Below, piece after piece: positions 1-5,399 of a stretch of 9,801 bases of DNA (position 1 is the first letter of the stretch; each line of letters starts with the position of its first letter). Below the pieces are notes generated by a model that saw nothing but the letters and a program-made list of their open reading frames with translations, was not told the origin of the DNA and did not search any database. The translations under genes and the position numbers were made by a program. The DNA is from an uncultured Clostridia bacterium (GTDB lineage Bacteria > Bacillota > Clostridia > Christensenellales > Borkfalkiaceae), in contig CAMOXE010000112.1 of the NCBI GenBank assembly GCA_946628865.1, forward strand, positions 1 through 9,801, read 5' to 3'.

Positions 1-248
1 ATTCTTACGCAGTCTTTACGATAAGAATAATCAAACTCGCTCGCCTTGAACGACCTTATAAGCATTATCAACGCCTTGATAAAGACAACTACGCCGGCTA
101 CGACCGCAGGCGCAAATTGAATTATTCTTGCCAATTTGATTCTGCCGCCGTTATAGATAGCCCAAGCGCCGTTAACGACCGCCCAGCAAAACGCTACAGT
201 AAGTAACGCCGCAATGGCGATACCTATTACTTTTTTTGCAACTTTCAT
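1..248 (-). CDS. Small membrane protein of unknown function (C-terminus cut off by window edge)
   Basis: This frame is open from an ATG at 246-248 to the left window edge, giving at least 82 residues with no stop. The start is supported by a GAAGGAG Shine-Dalgarno at 259-265, ten bases upstream, and by a near-consensus promoter just beyond it. The product begins MKVAKKVIG and has two hydrophobic stretches, about residues 7-25 and 45-64. A basic, glycine-containing loop (NGGRIKLAR) lies between them, and a charged tail (RSFKASEFDYSYRKD) follows. The first stretch could be a membrane anchor or an uncleaved signal segment; the second looks like a true membrane helix. I do not recognise the family and assign no function. 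It is monocistronic as far as visible and is separated from the ABC operon by the structured gap and terminator. I am fairly sure it is a real gene because promoter, ribosome site and an open hydrophobic frame agree. Confidence 0.75.
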   Translation of the reverse strand, partial: MKVAKKVIGIAIAALLTVAFCWAVVNGAWAIYNGGRIKLARIIQFAPAVVAGVVVFIKALIMLIRSFKASEFDYSYRKDCVR

Positions 249-275
249 ATAAAAACTTCTCCTTCGTTTTCTTTA

Positions 276-305
276 ATTATAGTCTTATATTGACGTTATT
301 GTCAA
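276..305 (-). promoter_or_regulatory. SigA-type promoter for the small membrane protein, with an overlapping inverted repeat
   Basis: Reading the minus strand, TTGACA (300-305) and TATAAT (276-281) are both perfect consensus hexamers, separated by 18 bp. The predicted transcription start is near 269, just before the Shine-Dalgarno of the membrane protein gene. An inverted repeat TTGAC-N6-GTCAA (290-305) covers the -35 box and part of the spacer. It could be an operator, but the outer arm is simply the -35 element, so it may be chance. Confidence 0.75.
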
Positions 306-343
306 GCATTTTTCACAAAAAAAACACAATTCCGGCTGCAAAT

Positions 344-357
344 TATCCTTTTCCTCG
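344..357 (+). repeat. 14-bp direct repeat, copy 1
   Basis: TATCCTTTTCCTCG occurs here and again at 497-510. Both copies are preceded by AAA/T-rich sequence and followed within about 10 bases by a GCTTTT run. The two copies are 153 bp apart and bracket the hairpin-rich core, so they could mark the ends of an inserted unit or an internal duplication. Confidence 0.6.
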
Positions 358-467
358 CTTTTTCTATAGAAAAGAGCAAGCAAATTCTTTTTGTTTAAAA
401 CGAGGGGATACTGCCGTTTCCCGCAAGCGTGAGCCTCGGCAGGCTGCCGCCTTCGGCGGACAGTCGA

Positions 468-490
468 ACGAAATTGCTATGCAATTTCGT
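468..490. repeat. Perfect 10-bp inverted repeat (hairpin)
   Basis: ACGAAATTGC (468-477) and GCAATTTCGT (481-490) are exact reverse complements around a three-base loop TAT. There is no T-run on either side, so it does not look like an intrinsic terminator. It is part of the structured intergenic segment. Confidence 0.65.
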
Positions 491-496
491 AACAAA

Positions 497-510
497 TATC
501 CTTTTCCTCG
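497..510 (+). repeat. 14-bp direct repeat, copy 2
   Basis: This is the second exact copy of TATCCTTTTCCTCG. It begins seven bases after the 468-490 hairpin ends. Together with copy 1 it frames the segment containing the GC-rich hairpins at 411-459 and the AT-rich hairpin at 468-490. Confidence 0.6.
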
Positions 511-620
511 TTTCCGCTCGCTTTTATTTTACACTCATAATCGTTTTAAATTTCTTGTAAACGCGGAATTTTTCCCACTTGTCCATTCGTTTTCATTGCT
601 CGCTGTCACGCCGGGGCAGC

Positions 621-644
621 AAACGACCGTTCCGTCGGTCGTTT
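621..644. repeat. Perfect 9-bp inverted repeat (hairpin)
   Basis: AAACGACCG (621-629) pairs exactly with CGGTCGTTT (636-644) around the loop TTCCGT. It is followed on the plus strand by GGTCGCAAATTTTTAC, so a T-run begins only about ten bases after the stem. That makes it a poor terminator candidate. It is the second strong hairpin of the structured segment. Confidence 0.6.
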
Positions 645-700
645 GGTCGCAAATTTTTACTGCAAACTTTTTTCTCCGTTTAATTTGCGCCTCCCTGCCC

Positions 701-724
701 GTTCGAATCCCCTATCGGTGACGA
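701..724 (+). other. tRNA 3'-end-like fragment (T-loop to acceptor end, incomplete)
   Basis: The geometry matches the end of a tRNA. G53 (701) is followed by a T-loop TTCGAAT (702-708), a five-base T-stem side CCCCT (709-713) and seven acceptor bases ATCGGTG (714-720). Next come a discriminator A (721) and CGA where CCA would stand. The preceding bases (TGCCC) cannot form the T-stem with CCCCT, and no matching CACCGAT acceptor strand lies upstream, so no intact tRNA exists here. It could be a recombination scar from an element that used a tRNA 3' end as its attachment site, a decayed tRNA, or chance around the palindrome TTCGAA. Confidence 0.35.
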
Positions 725-730
725 AGAAAT

Positions 731-761
731 AACAGCCATCGGCGTAAAGCCGACGGCTGTT
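731..761 (-). terminator. Intrinsic terminator of the ABC exporter operon (probably bidirectional)
   Basis: AACAGCCATCGGC (731-743) pairs with GCCGACGGCTGTT (749-761), forming a 13-bp stem with a single A-C mismatch and a GTAAA loop. It starts 14 bases after the stop codon of the downstream ABC gene. On the minus strand the stem is preceded by an A-rich run and followed by ATTTCTTCG. On the plus strand it is followed by TTTCGTTTT. It should end the ABC transcript, and the better T-run on the plus strand suggests it could also stop transcription in that direction. Confidence 0.8.
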
Positions 762-775
762 TTCGTTTTGCCATT

Positions 776-2737
776 TTATTCGAGTTCAAACGCACCCGTA
801 TACAATTGATAATACTTGCCCTTTTTAGCAAGAAGTTCTTCGTGGCTACCGCGCTCTATTATTCTGCCCTGTTCGAGAACCATTATAACGTCGGCGTTCA
901 TTACGGTGGAAAGTCTGTGCGCTATGATAAATACCGTCCGCCCCTCCATAAGTTTATCCGTGCCTTTTTGCACGAGAAGTTCCGTTCTCGTGTCTATGCT
1001 CGACGTTGCCTCGTCGAGTATCATTACCGGCGCGTTACATACCGCCGCGCGCGCTATGGAAAGAAGTTGCCTTTGACCTTGAGATAAGTTCGCGCCGTCG
1101 GCTGTAAGCATCGTGTTATAGCCGTCGGGAAGTCTTGTAATAAAGTCGTGCGCGTTGGCGAGTTTCGCCGCCTCGTAGACTTCTTCGTCGGTTGCGTCGA
1201 GTTTTCCGTAACGGATATTCTCCATTACCGTACCCGTAAACAAGTTCGTATCCTGCAAGACTATTCCCAGCGAACGCCTTAAATCGCGCTTTTTTATCTT
1301 ATTTATATTTATTCCGTCGTAGCGAATCTTTCCGTCGGCAATGTCGTAAAACCTATTTATAAGGTTAGTAATCGTCGTTTTTCCCGCTCCCGTTGCGCCG
1401 ACGAAAGCGACTTTCTGCCCCGGCTTTGCATAAAGCGAGACGTCGTGAAGTACGATCTTGTTATCGGTATATCCGAAATCGACGTGATCCAATACTATAT
1501 CGCCTTTAAGCGTAGTATAAGTTACCGTACCGTCTGCCGAGTGCGGGTGCTTCCAAGCCCATTTCCCCGTTCTGTGATCGCTCTCTTTTACGTTGCCGTT
1601 TTCGTCTATTTCCGCGTTTACCAAAGTGACGTAACCGTCGTCATGCTCAGGCGCGGTATCTAAAAGATCGAACACGCGGCTTGCGCCCGCCATTGCCATT
1701 ATTACGGAATTTATCTGCCCCGAAACCTGACCCATGCTGTTGGCAAATTGCCTCGACGCGCCGAGCAGTGCGAACACGGTCGGGAAAGTCATAAGTTCTT
1801 TGAAACTTCCGCTTTCAAATAAAGCCTTAAATCCGAGGTTAAATCCGCCGTTTACCGCTATCGCGCAGCCGACGAAAGCGACTACTACACAGAGAATATT
1901 TCCGATATTGTGAATTATAGGCATAAGCATGTTAGAAAAAGCGTTTGCCTTATACGAGACTTCGCAAAGGGAATCGTTTACTTCGTCAAAGCCCTTTATC
2001 GCCTCTTTTTCGTGGCAGAAAACCTTTACGACTTTCTGTCCGTGCATCATCTCTTCGATATAGCCCTCCAGTTTTCCCACGGAAACCTGTTGCGCCATGA
2101 AAAATTTAGCGCTTTTAGAGCCTATCGTCTTTGTGACGAAAAGTATCGATATAACGCCCAAAATCACTATAACGTAGATAAGACTGCTGATATAGAGCAT
2201 CGAAAAAGTGAGCGTTACTATCGTTATTATCGTAGTACATATCTGCGGCAGGCTTTGAGAAACGAGTTGCCTAAGCGCGTCGATATCGTTAGTGTAAATA
2301 CTCATTATATCGCCGTGGTTATGGCTATCGAAATACTTTATCGGCAACTTCTGCATTTTGGTAAACAGTTCGTTGCGCATGTCCGCCAAGAACTTTTGCG
2401 TAAGCACCGCGCCTATCTGACCGAGAACGAGGTTTGCAACCATTCCGAGGACGTATATCCCGCCGAGAACGGCGATAAGTCCCAAAACCTTTCCCCAAGC
2501 GGCGTCAATGGATATTTTATTGGAAACGCCGCCCTCTATAGCGCTGTATATCCGCTCCAAAAACGGCGAGGCGATAGCGCCCGCAACCGCGCTTACCACA
2601 ATACAAAGCGCGGACGCGACGAGCAGAAGTTTATAGTTTTTAAAAAGTATCGAAAGAAGTCTTTTCAAAACGCCTTTTTTAATGACGAATTTGCCTTTCG
2701 CCATTGCGTTTTTACCAGAATTTTTTACCGGCGGCAT
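776..2737 (-). CDS. Heterodimeric ABC exporter subunit with consensus ATPase motifs
   Basis: A 653-residue half-transporter with an N-terminal six-helix membrane domain (first helices about 36-57 and 83-107) and a C-terminal nucleotide-binding domain. Visible motifs are Walker A GATGAGKT (447-454), Q-loop Gln495, signature LSQGQ (551-555), Walker B VMILDE with catalytic Glu576, and switch His607. The catalytic residues are intact but the signature has Q in place of the usual first G, as in the consensus subunit of heterodimers such as TM288. A roughly 50-residue linker (about 365-415) between the two domains makes it longer than a typical half-transporter. The start overlaps the stop of the upstream subunit by one base and has a strong GAAGGAGGTA ribosome site at 2745-2754, so the two subunits are co-translated. 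It should export a small molecule across the cytoplasmic membrane; the substrate cannot be read from the sequence. Confidence 0.95.
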   Translation of the reverse strand: MPPVKNSGKNAMAKGKFVIKKGVLKRLLSILFKNYKLLLVASALCIVVSAVAGAIASPFLERIYSAIEGGVSNKISIDAAWGKVLGLIAVLGGIYVLGMVANLVLGQIGAVLTQKFLADMRNELFTKMQKLPIKYFDSHNHGDIMSIYTNDIDALRQLVSQSLPQICTTIITIVTLTFSMLYISSLIYVIVILGVISILFVTKTIGSKSAKFFMAQQVSVGKLEGYIEEMMHGQKVVKVFCHEKEAIKGFDEVNDSLCEVSYKANAFSNMLMPIIHNIGNILCVVVAFVGCAIAVNGGFNLGFKALFESGSFKELMTFPTVFALLGASRQFANSMGQVSGQINSVIMAMAGASRVFDLLDTAPEHDDGYVTLVNAEIDENGNVKESDHRTGKWAWKHPHSADGTVTYTTLKGDIVLDHVDFGYTDNKIVLHDVSLYAKPGQKVAFVGATGAGKTTITNLINRFYDIADGKIRYDGININKIKKRDLRRSLGIVLQDTNLFTGTVMENIRYGKLDATDEEVYEAAKLANAHDFITRLPDGYNTMLTADGANLSQGQRQLLSIARAAVCNAPVMILDEATSSIDTRTELLVQKGTDKLMEGRTVFIIAHRLSTVMNADVIMVLEQGRIIERGSHEELLAKKGKYYQLYTGAFELE

Positions 2738-4485
2738 TACTCGTTACCTCCTTCGTTCCCTTTATTTTGCGAAAGATATACTTCGCGGTAAATTTCATTG
2801 TTTTTGAGCAGTTCGTCGTGCGTGCCTACGGCGTTTATTTTGCCGTTGTCCATAACCACTATCTTATCCGAATTTTCTACGGACGCGACGCGCTGAGCGA
2901 TTATTATCTTCGTGGTATTCGGCAAGTACTTTGAAAACGCGGCTCTGAGCGCTGCGTCGGTGTGCATATCCACTGCGGATGTGCTGTCGTCCAAAATTAT
3001 TACTTTCGGCTTTGAAAGAAGCGCTCGCGCTATGCAAAGCCTCTGTCTTTGTCCGCCGGATACGTTCGCTCCGCCTTGCTCTATCATGGTGTTATAGCCG
3101 TCGGGTCGGGCGAGAACGAACTCGTGCGCCTGAGCGAGTTTCGCCGCCGCCTCGACTTCTTCGTCTGTCGCGTTCGGATTGCCCCAGCGCAGATTATCGG
3201 CAATAGTTCCCGTAAACAAGGTATTCTTTTGAAGAACTACCGCGACGTTCTTTCTCAGCACTTCTATATCGTAATCCCTTACGTCTACGTCGCCTACGGT
3301 AACGCTACCCTCCGTAACGTCGTAAAGCCTCGAAATCAGATTTACGAGCGTCGTCTTTGACGAGCCTGTTCCGCCGATTATCCCGACGGTTTCGCCGCTC
3401 TTTATGTCTAAATTGACGTTGTCGAGCGCGTTCTTCTCGGCTTTCTCAGAGTAACGGAAGGATACGTTTTTAAAACTCACGTCGCCGTTTTTCATTTCGG
3501 TTACCGCGCCTTCGGGACTGACTAAATCGCTCTTTTCGTCCAACACTTCGACTATTCTTCTGCCGCTTTCAAGCGATAAAATTATCATGACGAATATCAT
3601 TGAAAGCATCATAAGCGACATGAGTATCTGGAAAGAATACATTATAAGCGACTGCAAATCGGTGTATTGGAGCGTGGTGTTCGTATGTAAGATCATGTTC
3701 GCGCCTATCCCGACCACCGCTATAAGCGCGCCGTACATGCAAAGTTGCATCACGGGAGTGTTTAGCGCAAGTATCCTCTCGGCTTTGGTAAACTGCTTTT
3801 TAAGGTCGTTGGAAACGGCGGTAAACTTCTCCGTTTCATAGTCCTCTCGGACGTAAGCCTTTACGACTCGCATACCCTTGACGTTTTCTTCGACGGACTC
3901 GTTCAACGCGTCGTAGCGCTTGAAAAGTCTGCGGAAAATCGGGAATACCATTCGCGTGATTATGACTAACGTTCCCGCAAGTATGGGTATCGACACGAAA
4001 AATATTACGGGAAGCGTGGTATCCACCACGAAACTCATTATGATTGAAAAAATCAGCATGAGCGGACTTCTTATAGCCATTCGTATCACCATCATAAACG
4101 CCATCTGGACGTTGGTTATATCCGTAGTCAGACGCGTAACGAGCGAACTCGACGAAAATTTATCTATATTTGAGAACGAGAAAGTCTGTACGTTTTCGTA
4201 CATATCCTTTCTGAGGTTTTTGGCGAACCCCGTGGACGCGCTCGCGCAGAACTTTCCGCCGAACATGCCCGCAAGCAGCGAGACTATCGCCGCGCCGACC
4301 ATAAGTCCGCCGTAGAGATAAACTCCGCCCATATCACCCGCGTTTACGGCTTTGCCGAACACGGAGATCAAAAACGGAATCATAATTTCCATACCCGCCT
4401 CGACTACCATACAAAGTATCGTTAAGACGGTGTCGCGCTTGTATTCGCGCAGACTTCTCATTAATTTCTTTATCATTACAAACAT
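2737..4485 (-). CDS. Heterodimeric ABC exporter subunit with degenerate ATPase site
   Basis: A 582-residue half-transporter with six membrane helices (about 18-40, 55-77, 128-155, 157-176, 242-266, 280-303) followed by an ATPase domain. Motifs are Walker A GGTGSSKT (371-378, Ser for the usual last Gly), Q-loop Gln419, signature VSGGQ (475-479) and Walker B VIILDD (495-500). Asp500 stands where the catalytic Glu belongs, and Gln531 (IIIAQRVAS) replaces the switch His. This combination is the hallmark of the degenerate half of heterodimeric exporters such as TM287/288, LmrCD and BmrCD. Its intact VSGGQ completes the active site of the partner encoded immediately downstream. Start choice is uncertain: ATG codons at 4485, 4476 and 4461 all lack a good ribosome site. 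Family alignment favours MIKKLMRSL (4476), while the promoter position favours an AUG at the mRNA 5' end (4485). Confidence 0.93.
   Translation of the reverse strand: MFVMIKKLMRSLREYKRDTVLTILCMVVEAGMEIMIPFLISVFGKAVNAGDMGGVYLYGGLMVGAAIVSLLAGMFGGKFCASASTGFAKNLRKDMYENVQTFSFSNIDKFSSSSLVTRLTTDITNVQMAFMMVIRMAIRSPLMLIFSIIMSFVVDTTLPVIFFVSIPILAGTLVIITRMVFPIFRRLFKRYDALNESVEENVKGMRVVKAYVREDYETEKFTAVSNDLKKQFTKAERILALNTPVMQLCMYGALIAVVGIGANMILHTNTTLQYTDLQSLIMYSFQILMSLMMLSMIFVMIILSLESGRRIVEVLDEKSDLVSPEGAVTEMKNGDVSFKNVSFRYSEKAEKNALDNVNLDIKSGETVGIIGGTGSSKTTLVNLISRLYDVTEGSVTVGDVDVRDYDIEVLRKNVAVVLQKNTLFTGTIADNLRWGNPNATDEEVEAAAKLAQAHEFVLARPDGYNTMIEQGGANVSGGQRQRLCIARALLSKPKVIILDDSTSAVDMHTDAALRAAFSKYLPNTTKIIIAQRVASVENSDKIVVMDNGKINAVGTHDELLKNNEIYREVYLSQNKGNEGGNE
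2745..2754 (-). promoter_or_regulatory. Strong Shine-Dalgarno for the second ABC subunit, inside the end of the first
   Basis: GAAGGAGGTA on the minus strand lies seven bases before the ATG at 2737 and encodes the last residues of the upstream subunit. It is far stronger than anything in front of the upstream subunit, so the second protein may be made from an independently recruited ribosome as well as by coupling. Confidence 0.85.
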
Positions 4486-4494
4486 AATATTTTA

Positions 4495-4523
4495 TTTATA
4501 TACCAAATTATTTTAATTGTCAA
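4495..4523 (-). promoter_or_regulatory. SigA-type promoter of the ABC exporter operon, almost leaderless
   Basis: On the minus strand TTGACA (4518-4523) and TATAAA (4495-4500) are spaced by exactly 17 bp. A TGG upstream of an overlapping TATATA (4497-4502) could act as an extended -10. The expected start, about seven bases past the -10, is near 4488. That leaves only about 3 bases before the ATG at 4485 and about 12 before the ATG at 4476. No Shine-Dalgarno fits in that space. Confidence 0.75.
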
Positions 4524-4546
4524 GCCCCTTGAATTTCAAAACGGGC
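4524..4546. other. Weak inverted repeat between the housekeeping operon and the ABC promoter
   Basis: GCCC (4524-4527) and GGGC (4543-4546) flank an inner TTGAA/TTCAA dyad (4529-4539). The pairing is imperfect, and on the minus strand it runs straight into the -35 box rather than a T-run. At best it is a poor terminator for the upstream operon. Some read-through from the TIM-barrel gene into the ABC genes is therefore plausible. Confidence 0.3.
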
Positions 4547-4553
4547 ATTTCAC

Positions 4554-5399
4554 TTATTTTTCAAAATAAATACGTTTCATCTCGGCGGCGTCCTCGGCTT
4601 GAGTGCCGGCGCTTTCGCAGATAACGACAGGCTCTAAGTTCAGTTCTTTAAGAGCAACCGAAAGAGGATAAAATTCGGGGCCGTAAACCTCGTCCGCAAA
4701 AGTCAGGTGTCTGACTTCGCCTTTCGACGAATACTGTATCTTTGAAAAATGGACGTGAAAATTCTTCATACGCTCGTAGCCGAGTTGTGAAATCATGTAT
4801 TCGAGCCGAGATTTATAATCGTCCACAGTCTTTAAACTGCCCTGCTCTCGCGCGTTGACGTGTCCGAAATCCACGCAAGGGGTAAAGCACTCGTCCACCT
4901 TGCAAAACTCCGTCACTTCTTCAATCGTTCCTATCTGTCCGAGTTTGCCCATCGTTTCGGGACAGAATTTCATATCCGAAAGTCCGCCGTCGTATATCAT
5001 ATCGCGTAAGACTTTCAGTCTCTCTATCGTCAATTTAACCGCCGCGCCGCGCTCCGACTTTCCCACCGAGGCGGGATGAAATATTATCCTTTCGCCTTGC
5101 ATGAGTTTCATATATTTTGCGCTCGTAAGTATGTAATTGAACGAATTTATCGCCTTTTCCTCTTCCGGCGTTGCGAGATTTATAAAGTACGGCGCGTGTA
5201 CGCTCAACCCCACGCCCTCGGACTTGAACGCGTTGCCGATAGATACCGCTTTCGCCTCGCCGAGCCTTACGCCTTGACCGAAAGAATACTCGAAGTAATC
5301 GAGGTTCCGCTTTTTACACCAGGCGGCCGCCTCTTCGGTAGAATTATGTCCTTCGGCAAAAAAACTTTCGCTGTTGCCGCTCGGTCCGAATTTTATCAT
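4554..5399 (-). CDS. Endonuclease IV-like TIM-barrel protein (AP endonuclease family 2)
   Basis: This 281-residue protein has the spaced metal-ligand pattern of the Nfo/xylose isomerase-like barrel. The pattern is His68 (SVHAPYFINLA), His108 (IIFHPAS), Glu148 (CPETMGK), Asp177 and His180 (CVDFGH), His215 (FHVHFSK), His231 (VRHL) and Glu262 (ICESAG). In E. coli endonuclease IV these ligands bind three zinc ions that cleave DNA at abasic sites. By my alignment the Asp two residues before the last His is Val229 here, so one zinc ligand may be missing or supplied elsewhere. Length matches endonuclease IV. The start overlaps the ribF stop as ATGA, with GGAG at 5408-5411 eight bases upstream. It ends the infB-type operon. 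A DNA repair nuclease is the best guess, but a sugar-related isomerase-fold enzyme is possible, so no gene symbol is assigned. Confidence 0.85.
   Translation of the reverse strand: MIKFGPSGNSESFFAEGHNSTEEAAAWCKKRNLDYFEYSFGQGVRLGEAKAVSIGNAFKSEGVGLSVHAPYFINLATPEEEKAINSFNYILTSAKYMKLMQGERIIFHPASVGKSERGAAVKLTIERLKVLRDMIYDGGLSDMKFCPETMGKLGQIGTIEEVTEFCKVDECFTPCVDFGHVNAREQGSLKTVDDYKSRLEYMISQLGYERMKNFHVHFSKIQYSSKGEVRHLTFADEVYGPEFYPLSVALKELNLEPVVICESAGTQAEDAAEMKRIYFEK

Larger units (their letters stand above)
306..700. other. Non-coding, hairpin-rich intergenic segment (possible dispersed repeat element)
   Basis: About 400 bases hold no gene I can support. The stretch contains a perfect 14-bp palindrome (TTTTCTATAGAAAA, 360-373), a dyad CGGCAGGCTGCCG (437-449), and a CCGCC-TTC-GGCGG hairpin (447-459). 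It also has a 10-bp hairpin (468-490), a 9-bp hairpin (621-644), and a 14-bp direct repeat (344-357 and 497-510). CTGCCG at 411-416 can also pair with CGGCAG at 437-442. This density of structure, next to a tRNA-like fragment, suggests a mobile or dispersed intergenic repeat or a structured RNA. I cannot match it to a known RNA family. A 161-codon frame reads through it on the plus strand but is judged spurious. Confidence 0.5.

Noticed and set aside
236..721. A 161-codon plus-strand open frame across the left intergenic segment
   Set aside because: It starts inside the oppositely oriented membrane protein gene, runs over that gene's ribosome site and promoter, has no Shine-Dalgarno of its own, and ends in the tRNA-like fragment. 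Its sequence consists of translated hairpins and direct repeats, so it is best seen as a spurious frame through a repeat-like region.
701..724. A complete tRNA gene on either strand
   Set aside because: Only the T-loop-to-3'-end geometry is present. The T-stem cannot pair, and no acceptor, D or anticodon arm can be found in the adjacent sequence.
1910..2791. A 293-codon plus-strand open frame opposite the second ABC subunit
   Set aside because: It lies wholly antisense to a well-supported ABC gene apart from its tail, has low-complexity basic and aromatic composition typical of antisense shadows, and lacks a ribosome site.
276..4524. Shared GCTTGACAAT in the two promoters as a common regulator site
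   Set aside because: The shared ten bases are mostly the -35 consensus with one or two flanking bases on each side, and similarity stops right after it, so promoter consensus alone explains it.
4524..4546. Terminator of the infB-to-TIM-barrel operon
   Set aside because: Pairing is short and broken, and there is no T-run on the minus strand. The sequence leads directly into the ABC promoter -35 box. It is listed only as a weak inverted repeat.
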